Source: Monoglobus pectinilyticus (GTDB taxonomy: Bacteria; Bacillota; Clostridia; Monoglobales; Monoglobaceae). From it: a DNA stretch of 64,000 nucleotides. The notes below the pieces were generated by a model. It saw only the letters and a list, made by a program, of their open reading frames with translations. It made no database searches and was not told the origin of the DNA. Both the position numbers and the translations under genes were made by a program. Positions within the stretch are counted from its first letter, which is position 1. Each line of letters begins with the position of its first letter. This document shows positions 29,711 to 39,222 of the stretch, piece by piece. Location: NCBI RefSeq assembly GCF_002874775.1, contig NZ_CP020991.1:2456451-2520450 (forward strand), given 5' to 3'.

Positions 29711-30007
29711 ATGGCATGGTATTTTATTGTAGATACATATATTAACGAAGAAAAAGGACGTGGGGAGTATGATGAATATATTAATGCTGTAAAACCGATT
29801 GTTGAAAGCTATGGCGGAAAATATTTAGTTCGGACTGAAAATCTTCAAACTCTTTCCGGTGAGAGAAATCCACAGCGCGTTATAGTAGTGCGTTTTGAAG
29901 ATAAGAGTAATTTGGAAGCTTGTTTTGCTTCCGATGAGTATAACATGATAGTATCCAAGCGCAAAAATAATGTGGACAGCCGCGCTGTAATAGCGGAAGG
30001 TATTTAA
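29711..30007 (+). CDS. DUF1330-family protein
   Basis: 98 residues with the alpha/beta-barrel plan of DUF1330: WYFIVDTYINEEKG with the Tyr/Asp region, a helix EYINAVKPIVESYGGKYLVR, then VIVVRFEDKSNLEACFASDEYN. These are small dimeric cytoplasmic proteins of unknown enzymatic role. GGAGG precedes the ATG. It stands alone between terminators. Confidence 0.85.
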   Translation: MAWYFIVDTYINEEKGRGEYDEYINAVKPIVESYGGKYLVRTENLQTLSGERNPQRVIVVRFEDKSNLEACFASDEYNMIVSKRKNNVDSRAVIAEGI

Positions 30008-30060
30008 GAAAATGGGTTTGTAATTATAAAATATTATTTTTATTTTAGTTTATATAATAA

Positions 30061-30090
30061 TTATGGAGCAGCAAAAATGCTGCTCCATAA
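30061..30090. terminator. Hairpin between convergent genes
   Basis: A perfect 12-bp stem (ttatggagcagc / gctgctccataa) with a 6-nt loop in the gap between DUF1330 (+) and the giant glycosidase (-). It may stop transcription from both sides, although neither side has a long T run. Confidence 0.65.
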
Positions 30091-30098
30091 ATTTGCTT

Positions 30099-33000
30099 TT
30101 AATATGCTTCACAAAGCGGATTCATATTTTCAAGAGAATCCCAAAGATAAACTTTAACTGTGTCTCCGGCAACTGTTCCAACTTCAATTTCGTTGCTTGA
30201 TCCTACAGCTGCGTATTTTACATCAGTTAATACATCATTTGTATATCCCGCCGCAACTACGACAGCATTCTCCGGGAAATCTTCTCCTCTGCTGATAGAA
30301 ACAACTCCGGTATCTTTTGAATATCCTGTTATTTCTGTTACAGGCTGAGGCTGAGGAGCGTTGTCATTCATAATTACCAAAGAATAAAGGTCCGGGAGCC
30401 ATCCGTTCTCGTTATAGAATGTAATATCTCCGGTGTAGTCCTGATTGACTGTTAGAGAAATTTCTTTCATGTTATGGGTCTTGGTTCCAATAGTTGCAAA
30501 AGCGTATGAAGGCTTTGAGGCGTCAACTGTAACCATACCCGGTGCCGCGTCAGGCAGGTCAACGATTACAGGCAAATCTTCACCTCCGAAGTAATAGATT
30601 GAATACTTGCCGGCCGGGAGTGAAATGTCTGCAATAGTTGGTTTGACATCATAATCTCCGCTTTTACCAATATAGTTGACGAAAGTTTGAGTGAATTTTT
30701 CTCTCAGCAACGTTTCATCAGTTTTATCTGCAAATATTGCTTTTACTTTAGCGTCGATTCCATCAACAAATTTTGCTCTTTCAGTGTTAGAATTAACTCT
30801 TGCAGGCTTTGAACCTAAATCATTTTTTGTTATATTGAAATATTTTGTTCCGGTTGGGTGGTTAGAGGAGGTTCCTGAAAATACTCCTACTTGTGCTGGG
30901 TCTGTCTCTTCCGGTTCAGGCTCTTTTTCCATAAACACGTTAAGCTCGTTTACAGCCCAATATTTTGAAGAGTTAGCTTCAGTTATTACTATCTTAATAT
31001 ACTGAGCCTGCTGTTCGGGGAACTCGATTACGAGTTTTGTGTCCTGTTCCGGATTTCCGGTAACAATAGGGTCTCCAAAGTTTTTGCCGTCATTTGATAC
31101 ATATAGTGCGTATCCTTTAGGATGATCAGTAGTCTTGGTGTTATTGTCAATAACTATCTTGTTAAACTTTTCAGTTTTACCAAAATTAATAGTCATGTAT
31201 TTGCCGACTTCCTGCCAGCTGCAGTGCCATTTTGTTTCTAAGTCTCCGTCCCATGCTGCAAATGTGCTGGAAGAATTGTTTGAAGCCGAGCCTTTCCATG
31301 CACTTCTGTCAAGTCTGCCGTCCGCTTGCAGGAATTTTATACTGTTAAGGTTTACAAACTTTGCGTCCTCGCCGCTTGCTCCGGCAGCATCAAAAACTAT
31401 AATAACATCATGTTTTCCTTTAACTGTTTCATTCAATGTACATGAGGCTTCTTTCCAGGTCTGTTCGTTACCTGTGTTAGGTACCTCTATTGTTCCTATT
31501 ATGTCGTTGCTGACCGCGTCCAGCTTAACCTGGAGAGTGAATCCTGAATCGACACTTGCAACTCTTGCTGAAATCATATTTGAACCCACATCTCCGAAAT
31601 CAACATTTTCAAAAATGATATGTGAGTCATAGTTGAATTGATTTCTAACAAACCAATCCTGTCCCATTGGGGTTTCCACATCAACCTTAACTTTTCCTTC
31701 AGCACTGGTAGCTGAAATAGATTCATACGGATTTTTTACTTCGCCAGATGGTTTGTCATCCGGACCATGGTCAGGTTTTTCGGGAAGTGCCGGAACAGTA
31801 TATCCTGCTTCGCCGCTTGTCTCGATAGTAATGCCTGTGCTGTCGAGAGTTCCGTTCCATTCAACGACAAGTTCCTTATCATATCCGGTTCCGGTTCTGG
31901 TGAAGTTAACAGGCTGACCGTTTATCTGAACGACTGGATTGGTTTCGCCGAAGTTGTCAGAAAGGTGAATGTTTTTGACAGCAATTGGATTATCCGATTT
32001 CACAGTCATATTCTGATTTTGATTTGCTTCGCCGCTTTCAACACAGCTGACTGTTCCGTATCCTTCAGGCATTACAAACATTCCGTCTGTCATTACGTTG
32101 TTCATTTCCGGAAGAAGTCTGGGCTGAACCCAAATATCCTTTGTGCGCTGGTCTCTGTAATATCCGACTACGTCATTATAATTTCTCCATAGTCCCGGCA
32201 TGCTGATATATTGTTTATCGCCGGATATAGTTGTTGCAGCATAGTTCGGTGTGTTTACTGCCGGCAGAATATCAAGCGGATGATTGAATACCTTGTTTCT
32301 GTCTGTATACTGTCTGTTGTATGAATCACGCTGCATTGCTTCAAAAATGTTTTCTCTTCTTGTTTGCAGAAGCAGTCCGCCATAGTGCATAAGAGTGTAC
32401 GGCGTCCATTCGTTGTAGGTACCTTTTAAAGTTCCCATACCCCAATAGTATGGATGATAGAAACTGTCGAGTTCTGAAAGTGCATAGTCTGTTTGTTCAT
32501 CTGTCCAGATTTGACCTAATTTTAGGTGAAGTGAGAGCCATTGTCCTGTTAAGAATGATTCGCTGACACGTTTGTCTTCCGGGAAGTTGTTTGAAAGATA
32601 ACGTTTTGCAAAAGAATCAGTAACGGTATTATATGCTGTAGTATATTTCGCAGCTTCTTCAGTTTCACCCATCTCATCAGCCAAACGTGCCATTATTTTA
32701 TAAGCCACCGCTGAAACACTTGCATTATACGGGTTTGGATTTCCGCCTGCGTCATACGAGTTTTCAGAATTGTCAAATGTATACGGATATGTTTTATTTC
32801 CGTAGAGTTCAACCTGTTTTAAAATTCTGTCTCCGGCTTTTTTCAGATAGGGCCAGAAGTAATCCAGCATAGTGGTTCCTTCCGGAATTGGGTCTTTTCC
32901 TAAGATTATGCCGTCTGTTGATGGATTGCCTGCAACCTGCATTGTTTCATAAACTGAAATAATAAGACCGCAGTTAAGGTCTACCCATTTATCAACGTTT

Positions 33001-34202
33001 CTATAGTCGGGATGCTCAGTATAATCCCAGTCAACAAGCTCGGCGCGGTCAGCTTTGTTTTCTACCGCTGTGTTGAAATCATGATGAATCTGTCCGTCGT
33101 TTCTTTGGGTTCTTGCCCAATATTCCAGTTCACGCCATGCAAAGAATGGTATAAACTGAGCAATAACCTGCCTTGCCTGCCACATTTGATCCATTGTTCC
33201 GAAACAGGTCCATTGTCCTTCGGAATATGCAACTCTGCCATCTTTTTTATACATCGAGTTGTTTGATATGTTTACAAGAGTGTTTTGAATTTGATTTCTA
33301 AACCAATCAGGTAGATTGGAGTCTCTCATTTTGGTCACAAGAGTTTCAGCATTGTTTTTTAAAGTGTCAAACTTCTCTAAACCCCTTGCTGCTATATCTC
33401 CCGGATTATTGTAAAGATTCAGATAATAATGCCAGTCAGGTTCTGAATCGTCATACCATGCGAGAACAAATCTGATTACGGTGCTCTGTTTAGCGTCAAG
33501 ATTTACTTTAACAGCAACCTTATTGGTCTTTCCGCTGATAGAATTGTCAAGCACGCCGGTGGTGTTAAAATCAGAATTGTTTCCAACTGATACTATTGCT
33601 CCGTTTTGTTCAGAGTTTCCATATATAGCCCATTTTTTGCCGTTAAAACCTTTTCCGTCAACAAGGGCTGGTATGTCGTTTGTAGTGAGCTGGAATGCGC
33701 ATGAAGCGTCAACGCTTGTATCACCAAGGTTCTCGAGCGTCATTTCATAGAACGCATACGGCATACTCATATTGTCATAGTCTACATTGTCCAAAGGTGA
33801 AAACGCCTTTAAATTAACTTGAACATCATTTGTTGAACCCATATTTGCGAAGTGCATAGGCCATATTGCGTCATCTTCTGAACGGCCGTTGCTTGAAGCT
33901 GATTTCATTGTATCAACCGTTTTTATTGAGCCGTTTCTGTTTGTGTAAAGCTGAAATTTAGCGTCTTTTAATGCGGTGTAATCGTTTGCGTCAGCCGGCG
34001 CCTTTGTCAGTGCGGCAAAAGAACCGAGCCTTGCGTTAAATTTTACTCCGCCGGTTCCGAATCCTCCGAGCGGAGTTCCCGTTGTTCCATCGACTTGTTG
34101 TGTATCGGAAGCCGCGTTTACTTCTATCGGCACAGCAAAAGTGCTGCATACAAGAGAAACTATAACAAATACCCCCATAAGCCGTTTAAACAATCCTTTC
34201 AT
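30099..34202 (-). CDS. Giant secreted glycosidase (GH116/DUF608-like) with CBMs
   Basis: 1367 residues with a signal peptide (MKGLFKRLMGVFVIVSLVCS, cut near VNA/AS). The catalytic part (about 35-800) looks like the GBA2/GH116 group: TPLGGFGTGGVKFNARLGSF at the start, a large (alpha/alpha)6 domain with DGRVAYSEGQWTCFGTMDQMW, and SYDAGGNPNPYNASVSAVAY where the acid Asp lies in relatives. Then come a CBM6-like sandwich (about 815-955), an F5/8 type C (CBM32) domain (about 955-1095; WHCSWQEVGKYMTINFG), an unrecognised module (about 1105-1280) and a final module ending in VKVYLWDSLENMNPL. No cell-wall anchor is visible. AAGGAGATG precedes the ATG. A divergent AraC-type gene 160 bp away is the likely regulator. 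The exact family and substrate remain uncertain. Confidence 0.7.
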   Translation of the reverse strand: MKGLFKRLMGVFVIVSLVCSTFAVPIEVNAASDTQQVDGTTGTPLGGFGTGGVKFNARLGSFAALTKAPADANDYTALKDAKFQLYTNRNGSIKTVDTMKSASSNGRSEDDAIWPMHFANMGSTNDVQVNLKAFSPLDNVDYDNMSMPYAFYEMTLENLGDTSVDASCAFQLTTNDIPALVDGKGFNGKKWAIYGNSEQNGAIVSVGNNSDFNTTGVLDNSISGKTNKVAVKVNLDAKQSTVIRFVLAWYDDSEPDWHYYLNLYNNPGDIAARGLEKFDTLKNNAETLVTKMRDSNLPDWFRNQIQNTLVNISNNSMYKKDGRVAYSEGQWTCFGTMDQMWQARQVIAQFIPFFAWRELEYWARTQRNDGQIHHDFNTAVENKADRAELVDWDYTEHPDYRNVDKWVDLNCGLIISVYETMQVAGNPSTDGIILGKDPIPEGTTMLDYFWPYLKKAGDRILKQVELYGNKTYPYTFDNSENSYDAGGNPNPYNASVSAVAYKIMARLADEMGETEEAAKYTTAYNTVTDSFAKRYLSNNFPEDKRVSESFLTGQWLSLHLKLGQIWTDEQTDYALSELDSFYHPYYWGMGTLKGTYNEWTPYTLMHYGGLLLQTRRENIFEAMQRDSYNRQYTDRNKVFNHPLDILPAVNTPNYAATTISGDKQYISMPGLWRNYNDVVGYYRDQRTKDIWVQPRLLPEMNNVMTDGMFVMPEGYGTVSCVESGEANQNQNMTVKSDNPIAVKNIHLSDNFGETNPVVQINGQPVNFTRTGTGYDKELVVEWNGTLDSTGITIETSGEAGYTVPALPEKPDHGPDDKPSGEVKNPYESISATSAEGKVKVDVETPMGQDWFVRNQFNYDSHIIFENVDFGDVGSNMISARVASVDSGFTLQVKLDAVSNDIIGTIEVPNTGNEQTWKEASCTLNETVKGKHDVIIVFDAAGASGEDAKFVNLNSIKFLQADGRLDRSAWKGSASNNSSSTFAAWDGDLETKWHCSWQEVGKYMTINFGKTEKFNKIVIDNNTKTTDHPKGYALYVSNDGKNFGDPIVTGNPEQDTKLVIEFPEQQAQYIKIVITEANSSKYWAVNELNVFMEKEPEPEETDPAQVGVFSGTSSNHPTGTKYFNITKNDLGSKPARVNSNTERAKFVDGIDAKVKAIFADKTDETLLREKFTQTFVNYIGKSGDYDVKPTIADISLPAGKYSIYYFGGEDLPVIVDLPDAAPGMVTVDASKPSYAFATIGTKTHNMKEISLTVNQDYTGDITFYNENGWLPDLYSLVIMNDNAPQPQPVTEITGYSKDTGVVSISRGEDFPENAVVVAAGYTNDVLTDVKYAAVGSSNEIEVGTVAGDTVKVYLWDSLENMNPLCEAY

Positions 34203-34310
34203 AACTGTTCATCTCCTTAATTTATTTAACTATCAGCTTAATTATATCAGACAGACAGTAATAATCTATTTATTTATAGACTGAAACTGCCCAAAAATTG
34301 AACTGAGTAG

Positions 34311-34339
34311 TTGAAACTTTATTACAAATGTGATATACT
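34311..34339 (+). promoter_or_regulatory. Promoter of the AraC-type regulator gene
   Basis: TTGAAA (34311-34316), 17-bp spacer, TATACT (34334-34339), 24 nt before the ATG. The shared 160-bp divergent gap is short enough for one regulator site to act on both genes. Confidence 0.65.
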
Positions 34340-34362
34340 CTATAATATAGAGGTGAAAAGTC

Positions 34363-35169
34363 ATGAATCAATTCTATGAAGTTAGAAAAAGTGAATTTTC
34401 TGTGAAAAATAACCTATATGAAGTGGCATACAGCCCTCATATACACATGGATATAGAAATATTGCACATGAGAAAAGGTTCTCAGCATTTGAGGATTGAC
34501 GGAAAATCTTATTTGCTTAAGCAGGGGGAGACAGCCGTAATATTCCCAAATATTGTACATGAGTATTATAAGGAAAATATTTCAGTTTCCGGTGTTGATG
34601 AGATGCTGATAATATGTTCCAAAAAGTTTTACGGCAGATTTTTCCCTGATATGACCGACAGCTTTCCATTAAATCCGATTATAGCAAAGGAAGAATTATC
34701 TCCGGACGCTAAATATGCGTTTGAGAGTATTTCTAGCAGCCTGTCAAAAAATCTTCAGATTGCCTGGACGGTAATAATTCTGAGCAGAATTTTAGAATCG
34801 GTAAATCTATCGCAGGAAATACATGCACCGATTGAAGATATAAGCTTTAAAATTATGAAGTATATTGAGGAGCATTTTACTGAGCCTATAAGCTTGGAAT
34901 CCATAGCAAACGAATTATGTGTGGCTGAGACCTATGTGTCGAGAGTGTTTTCAAAGAAGATAAAGATGAATTTCAGAAAATATTTAGGAATTGTCCGGGC
35001 AGAATATGCAGCAAATCTTCTGCGTATGACAGATGATAAAATCATTACGGTGGCGGAGAACTCAGGATTTCAAAGTGTAAGTACATTCAACAGGGTATTT
35101 CATGATATCTATGGCATGTCACCGAGAGATTTTAGGGATAATATAACCAAATATACCAGAGCCAACTAA
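34363..35169 (+). CDS. AraC-family regulator with N-terminal cupin
   Basis: 268 residues. The N-terminal half is a cupin-like sensing domain (YSPHIHMDIEILHMRKGSQHL, LKQGETAVIFPNIVHEY). The C-terminal 100 residues have two helix-turn-helix units (SLESIANELCVAETYVSRVF, and KIITVAENSGFQSVSTFNRV) ending in the AraC signature MSPRDFR. Such proteins usually activate sugar-utilisation genes after binding a carbohydrate. Its divergence from the giant glycosidase gene suggests that gene as target (inference). A terminator overlaps its stop codon. Confidence 0.9.
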   Translation: MNQFYEVRKSEFSVKNNLYEVAYSPHIHMDIEILHMRKGSQHLRIDGKSYLLKQGETAVIFPNIVHEYYKENISVSGVDEMLIICSKKFYGRFFPDMTDSFPLNPIIAKEELSPDAKYAFESISSSLSKNLQIAWTVIILSRILESVNLSQEIHAPIEDISFKIMKYIEEHFTEPISLESIANELCVAETYVSRVFSKKIKMNFRKYLGIVRAEYAANLLRMTDDKIITVAENSGFQSVSTFNRVFHDIYGMSPRDFRDNITKYTRAN

Positions 35170-35195
35170 GCTGTTTTAGGTTTTAACAGCTTTAT
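35168..35195 (+). terminator. Terminator of the AraC-type gene
   Basis: aagctgtt / aacagctt stem with a 9-nt T-rich loop, followed by tattg; overlaps the end of the stop codon. Confidence 0.65.
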
Positions 35196-35516
35196 TGTGA
35201 AGTTATAACATTGTACTTGTTATTACAGCAAAAATATAAACGTGTTTTATAGTGTATTGGAAGTATTAGAAAGTCAGTAGAAAATTAATATTGTTTTTTT
35301 AGATAATTTTAGCAGGTATGAAATATTAATTAGATAACGTTATATGACAGCTCATATAACGAGGAGTGCCAGCACATCTTACTGTTGTTCTTTAAAAACA
35401 CCCTTAATTTTTCTACCTGTTTTGATGTAAGCTTTCCGGTTTAGTTTTATAAACTTTTAAAACAGTTAGATTAGGTATTGTAAAAGAGTACTATATTGTA
35501 TAAAGACGTTATAAAA
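35196..35516. other. Gap with a perfect short palindrome
   Basis: No gene. A perfect 9-bp inverted repeat (gttatatga-cagc-tcatataac, 35339-35360) stands out in otherwise AT-rich DNA. It has no T run, so it is more like an operator or RNA hairpin than a terminator. Nothing else recognised. Confidence 0.4.
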
Positions 35517-35549
35517 AACATCACGGGTGGATTCGCATAATCCACCCGT
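35517..35549 (-). terminator. Terminator of the marR-ABC operon
   Basis: A perfect 11-bp stem (acgggtggatt / aatccacccgt) with a 5-nt loop. On the minus strand it is followed by gatgttttttat, a good T run. It lies 25 nt after the last ABC gene's stop. Confidence 0.85.
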
Positions 35550-35573
35550 CTGTTATATTCTCAAAACTTGTGT

Positions 35574-37490
35574 TTATTCCAATTCAAAGGCTCCTGTATA
35601 CAGCTGATAATATCTGCCCTTTTTCTCAATTAAATCCTGATGATTTCCTCTTTCGATTATCTCACCGTTTTCAAGCACCATTATCGCGTCTGCATTTCTT
35701 ACTGTTGAAAGCCTGTGGGCTATTACGAATACCGTTCTGCCTTTCATCAGGGCGTCCATACCTTTCTCAATATGAGATTCTGTTCTGGTATCTATGGAGC
35801 TGGTTGCCTCGTCGAGTATCAGTACCGGAGGGTCTGCAACGGCTGCTCTGGCAATCGCAAGAAGCTGTCTCTGTCCCTGGCTGAGATTATCACCGTCGGC
35901 GGTCAGCATGGTGTTGTATCCATCAGGAAGATGCGTAATAAACCAGTGTGCATTTGCTATTTTTGCGGCTTTTATAACATCTTCATCGCTCGCTTCGAGG
36001 TTACCGTATCTTATATTGTCCATTACGGTGCCTGTAAACAGATGTGTATCCTGAAGAACAATTCCAAGCGCCCGGCGCAGGTCATCTTTATTAATTTTGT
36101 TTATATTAATCTTATCAAATCTAATTTTTCCGTCAGGAACGTCATAAAATCGGTTAATAAGATTTGTGATAGTAGTCTTTCCTGCTCCGGTAGAGCCTAC
36201 GAACGCAATTTTTTGTCCCGGTTTAGCATAAAGAGAAATATCGTTTAGAACGGTCTTTTTGCCGTCGTAGCTGAATGTTACGTTTTCAAATTCGACTGCT
36301 CCGCAAACTTCTGTGTATGAAATCTGACCGTTTGAGTGAACCTGTTTCCAAGCCCATCTGCCGGTTCTGTGGTTAACTTCGGTTATATTTCCATTGTCGT
36401 CAATTTCGGCTCTGACAACTGTTGTTTTTCCGTTGTCAACCTCAACGTTTTCATCAAGAAGTTCAAAAATTCTTTCCGCTCCAGCCATAGCGTTAAGTAT
36501 GGAGTTGATTTGCTGGGATACTTGTGTGATAGGCTGTGAGAATGAGCGGGTATATTGCAGAAAGGCTGCTAGTGAACCAATACTGAGCGCCAAAAATCCG
36601 GCGTCGCTGTTTCCGCTTATTATAGTCAAATATGCGCCTATCATAGCTGTGAGCGCGTAGTGAATATATGAGAGGTTTCCCATTATAGGCATTAGTATGT
36701 TGGCAAAGGTGTTAGCGTTGGAGGCGGCGTGTTCAAGTGAACCGTTTAAGCCTGCAAATTTTTGTTTTGATTTGTCCTCATAACAGAATACCTTTACAAC
36801 TTTTTGCCCTTCAATCATTTCTTCAACATATCCGTTTACTGCTCCGAGCGATATTTGCTGTCTTTTAAAGAAGTGGGCTGAACGCTTGCCGATAAATTTT
36901 ATAACTATCAGCATAATAACCAGCATACCAACAACCAGCAGAGTAAGCATAGGACTTAGAATAATCATCATAATAAAGACGGATATGACTGTTAAAAGAG
37001 ACGATATCAGCTGGGGCACGCTTTGAGACATCATCATCCTGAGAGAGTCGGTATCGTTTGTATAGCGGCTCATTACATCTCCGTGCGAGTGTGTGTCAAA
37101 ATATTTGATAGGAAGCCTTTGCATATGTTCAAACATTTGGTTTCTTACCTTATACAGCACACCGCACGACACGCTTACCATAATCCTGTTATAAACCCAT
37201 GAGGAAAGCGCTCCGATAACATAAATAACCAGCATGAATACTATCACTTGTATGAAACCTGATAAGTCTGGGTTCTGACTTCCAATAAACGGAACTATAT
37301 AGTCGTTGATTACCGGTTTCAGAAGATATGTGCCCAAAACGTTGGCTCCGCTGGAAACTATAACCGCCAGCACAACTATAAATAGCATGAACTTGTATTC
37401 TTTAAAATAGCTAAACAGACGTTTGGCTGTCTTTTTAGTGTTTTTAGGCTTTCTTATTACGCCTTGTTTTCCTTTTCCCATCGGCGGCAT
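35574..37490 (-). CDS. ABC exporter half-transporter, canonical ATPase partner
   Basis: 638 residues: a six-helix type IV exporter membrane domain (about 50-350), then a nucleotide-binding domain with Walker A GSTGAGKTT, signature NLSQGQRQ, Walker B LILDEATSSID with the catalytic Glu, and the switch His in VIAHRLST. It probably pairs with the upstream half-transporter to export drugs, lipids or peptides. The start is ATG at 37490, with AAAGGAGCT ahead and one base after the upstream stop; a longer frame to 37571 would overlap the other gene. Last gene of the marR operon. Confidence 0.9.
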   Translation of the reverse strand: MPPMGKGKQGVIRKPKNTKKTAKRLFSYFKEYKFMLFIVVLAVIVSSGANVLGTYLLKPVINDYIVPFIGSQNPDLSGFIQVIVFMLVIYVIGALSSWVYNRIMVSVSCGVLYKVRNQMFEHMQRLPIKYFDTHSHGDVMSRYTNDTDSLRMMMSQSVPQLISSLLTVISVFIMMIILSPMLTLLVVGMLVIMLIVIKFIGKRSAHFFKRQQISLGAVNGYVEEMIEGQKVVKVFCYEDKSKQKFAGLNGSLEHAASNANTFANILMPIMGNLSYIHYALTAMIGAYLTIISGNSDAGFLALSIGSLAAFLQYTRSFSQPITQVSQQINSILNAMAGAERIFELLDENVEVDNGKTTVVRAEIDDNGNITEVNHRTGRWAWKQVHSNGQISYTEVCGAVEFENVTFSYDGKKTVLNDISLYAKPGQKIAFVGSTGAGKTTITNLINRFYDVPDGKIRFDKININKINKDDLRRALGIVLQDTHLFTGTVMDNIRYGNLEASDEDVIKAAKIANAHWFITHLPDGYNTMLTADGDNLSQGQRQLLAIARAAVADPPVLILDEATSSIDTRTESHIEKGMDALMKGRTVFVIAHRLSTVRNADAIMVLENGEIIERGNHQDLIEKKGRYYQLYTGAFELE

Positions 37491-37491
37491 A

Positions 37492-39222
37492 TTATTCAGC
37501 TCCTTTCTTCTGAGATTCATATACTTCACGGTAGATTTCATTGTTTTCAAGAAGCTCGCTGTGAGTTCCAACGGCGTTTATGCGGCCGTTATCCATTACC
37601 ACTATTTTATCGGCGTCTTCAATAGAACTGATACGCTGGGCTATAATTATAGTAGTGGTATCCTTGAGCTTGGTTCTGAAAGTTTCACGTATCTGAGCGT
37701 CTGTAGCGGTATCTACCGCACTGGTGCTGTCATCCAAAATAATAATTTTCGGTTTTTTAAGCAGAGCTCTCGCTATACAAAGTCTCTGTTTTTGTCCGCC
37801 CGAAACATTAACGCCGCCTTGACCCAAATTGGTTTCATAGCCGTCAGGGAGAGACATTATGAAGTCATCTGCACAAGCATCTATACAGGCTTGCTTTATT
37901 ACTTCATCAGACGCATGTTCGTCGCCCCAGCGTAAGTTTTCAATAATGGTTCCGCTGAACAGAACATTTTTTTGCAGAACCATAGCAACCTCTTCACGCA
38001 GATGGTCCAGTTTATATTCGCGGACGTCGTGCCCTCCGACTATTACCCTGCCTTGGATTACGTCATAAAGACGTGGGATAAGCTGTACCAGTGATGTTTT
38101 GGAAGAACCGGTTCCGCCTATAATACCAACCGTCTCACCGGATTTTATATCCAAGTTTATGTGACGAACGGCGCAGTTCATAATATCATTGTGGTAACTG
38201 AACGCAACGTCTTCAAATTTAATTGATCCGTCTTCTAGCAGAATTTTATCATTAGCCTTTTCGTCAGTAATATCAATTTTTTCGTCTATTATTTCAACAA
38301 TTCTATCGCCGCTGGCTTTTGAGTTTACAAGCATAATAAAAGCCATAGAAATCATCATAAGCGACATAAGTATTTGGGTTACGTATGAAATAAAACTAAT
38401 AAGCTGACCGGTCTGCATATCGCCGACCATTATCATGTTTCCGCCGAACCACAGTATAGCTACTATACAGCAGTAAACAACAAGCTGCATTATCGGCATA
38501 TTCACAACGATAAGTTTTTCAGCGGCTTTTTGGGTGTCTCTTACTTCACGCGTTGTTGTTTCAAACTTTCCGTCTTCATATTCTCCGCGGACAAAAGCCT
38601 TTACAACACGTATTCCGGATAAGTTTTCCTGAACAACTCGGTTTAATTGGTCCATCTTTTTGAGCATTATTCTGAACTTCGGCATAGCGAATTTAGAGAC
38701 AATAACAACCATTATTCCGATTATAGGGATAGCGACTAAAAAGATAGACGCTAGTCTTGCGTTTATGGAGATAGACATTATAAGCGCCATTACAAACATA
38801 ACAGGGGCTCTGACGCACATTCGAAGTATCATCATAGTAGAGTTTTGTATGTTTGTAACATCAGTAGTCATTCTTGTAACCAATGATGAGGTGCTGAACT
38901 TATCTATGTTTCCGAAAGAAAAGTCCTGAATTTTATAAAATAATGCTTTTCTTATATTCGCCGCAAATCCTGCTGAAGCGACAGAAGCGGTTCTGGCGGC
39001 TCCGGCTCCGAACGCGAGTGAAAGCATTGCCATAAGCACCATTAATAATCCCATTTTAACAACATAGCCTATATCGGAATTTTGAATTCCGACATCAACC
39101 AAAGTTGCCATAAGCATAGGAATTGTGGTTTCCATAGTTACTTCTCCAATAATCAGAAATGGAGTTATTATAGAAAATTTTCTATCCTTTTTGGACATCT
39201 GTTTTACCAGGGTCTTTATCAT
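37492..39222 (-). CDS. ABC exporter half-transporter with degenerate ATP site
   Basis: 576 residues: six membrane helices (about 15-310) and a nucleotide-binding domain. Walker A GGTGSSKTS and the signature NVSGGQKQRLCIARAL are intact, but Walker B reads IIILDDSTSAVD, with Asp in place of the catalytic Glu, and the switch is IIIAQRISS with Gln in place of His. This is the known pattern of heterodimeric exporters (BmrC, TM287 type), where one of two ATP sites is inactive; the next gene supplies the competent partner. The start overlaps the marR stop by 4 bp. Confidence 0.9.
   Translation of the reverse strand: MIKTLVKQMSKKDRKFSIITPFLIIGEVTMETTIPMLMATLVDVGIQNSDIGYVVKMGLLMVLMAMLSLAFGAGAARTASVASAGFAANIRKALFYKIQDFSFGNIDKFSTSSLVTRMTTDVTNIQNSTMMILRMCVRAPVMFVMALIMSISINARLASIFLVAIPIIGIMVVIVSKFAMPKFRIMLKKMDQLNRVVQENLSGIRVVKAFVRGEYEDGKFETTTREVRDTQKAAEKLIVVNMPIMQLVVYCCIVAILWFGGNMIMVGDMQTGQLISFISYVTQILMSLMMISMAFIMLVNSKASGDRIVEIIDEKIDITDEKANDKILLEDGSIKFEDVAFSYHNDIMNCAVRHINLDIKSGETVGIIGGTGSSKTSLVQLIPRLYDVIQGRVIVGGHDVREYKLDHLREEVAMVLQKNVLFSGTIIENLRWGDEHASDEVIKQACIDACADDFIMSLPDGYETNLGQGGVNVSGGQKQRLCIARALLKKPKIIILDDSTSAVDTATDAQIRETFRTKLKDTTTIIIAQRISSIEDADKIVVMDNGRINAVGTHSELLENNEIYREVYESQKKGAE

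Noticed and set aside
35574-37571. Longer start of the second ABC gene (27 extra residues)
   Set aside because: Would overlap the upstream ABC gene by 80 bp; AAAGGAGCT before the ATG at 37490 decides the start.
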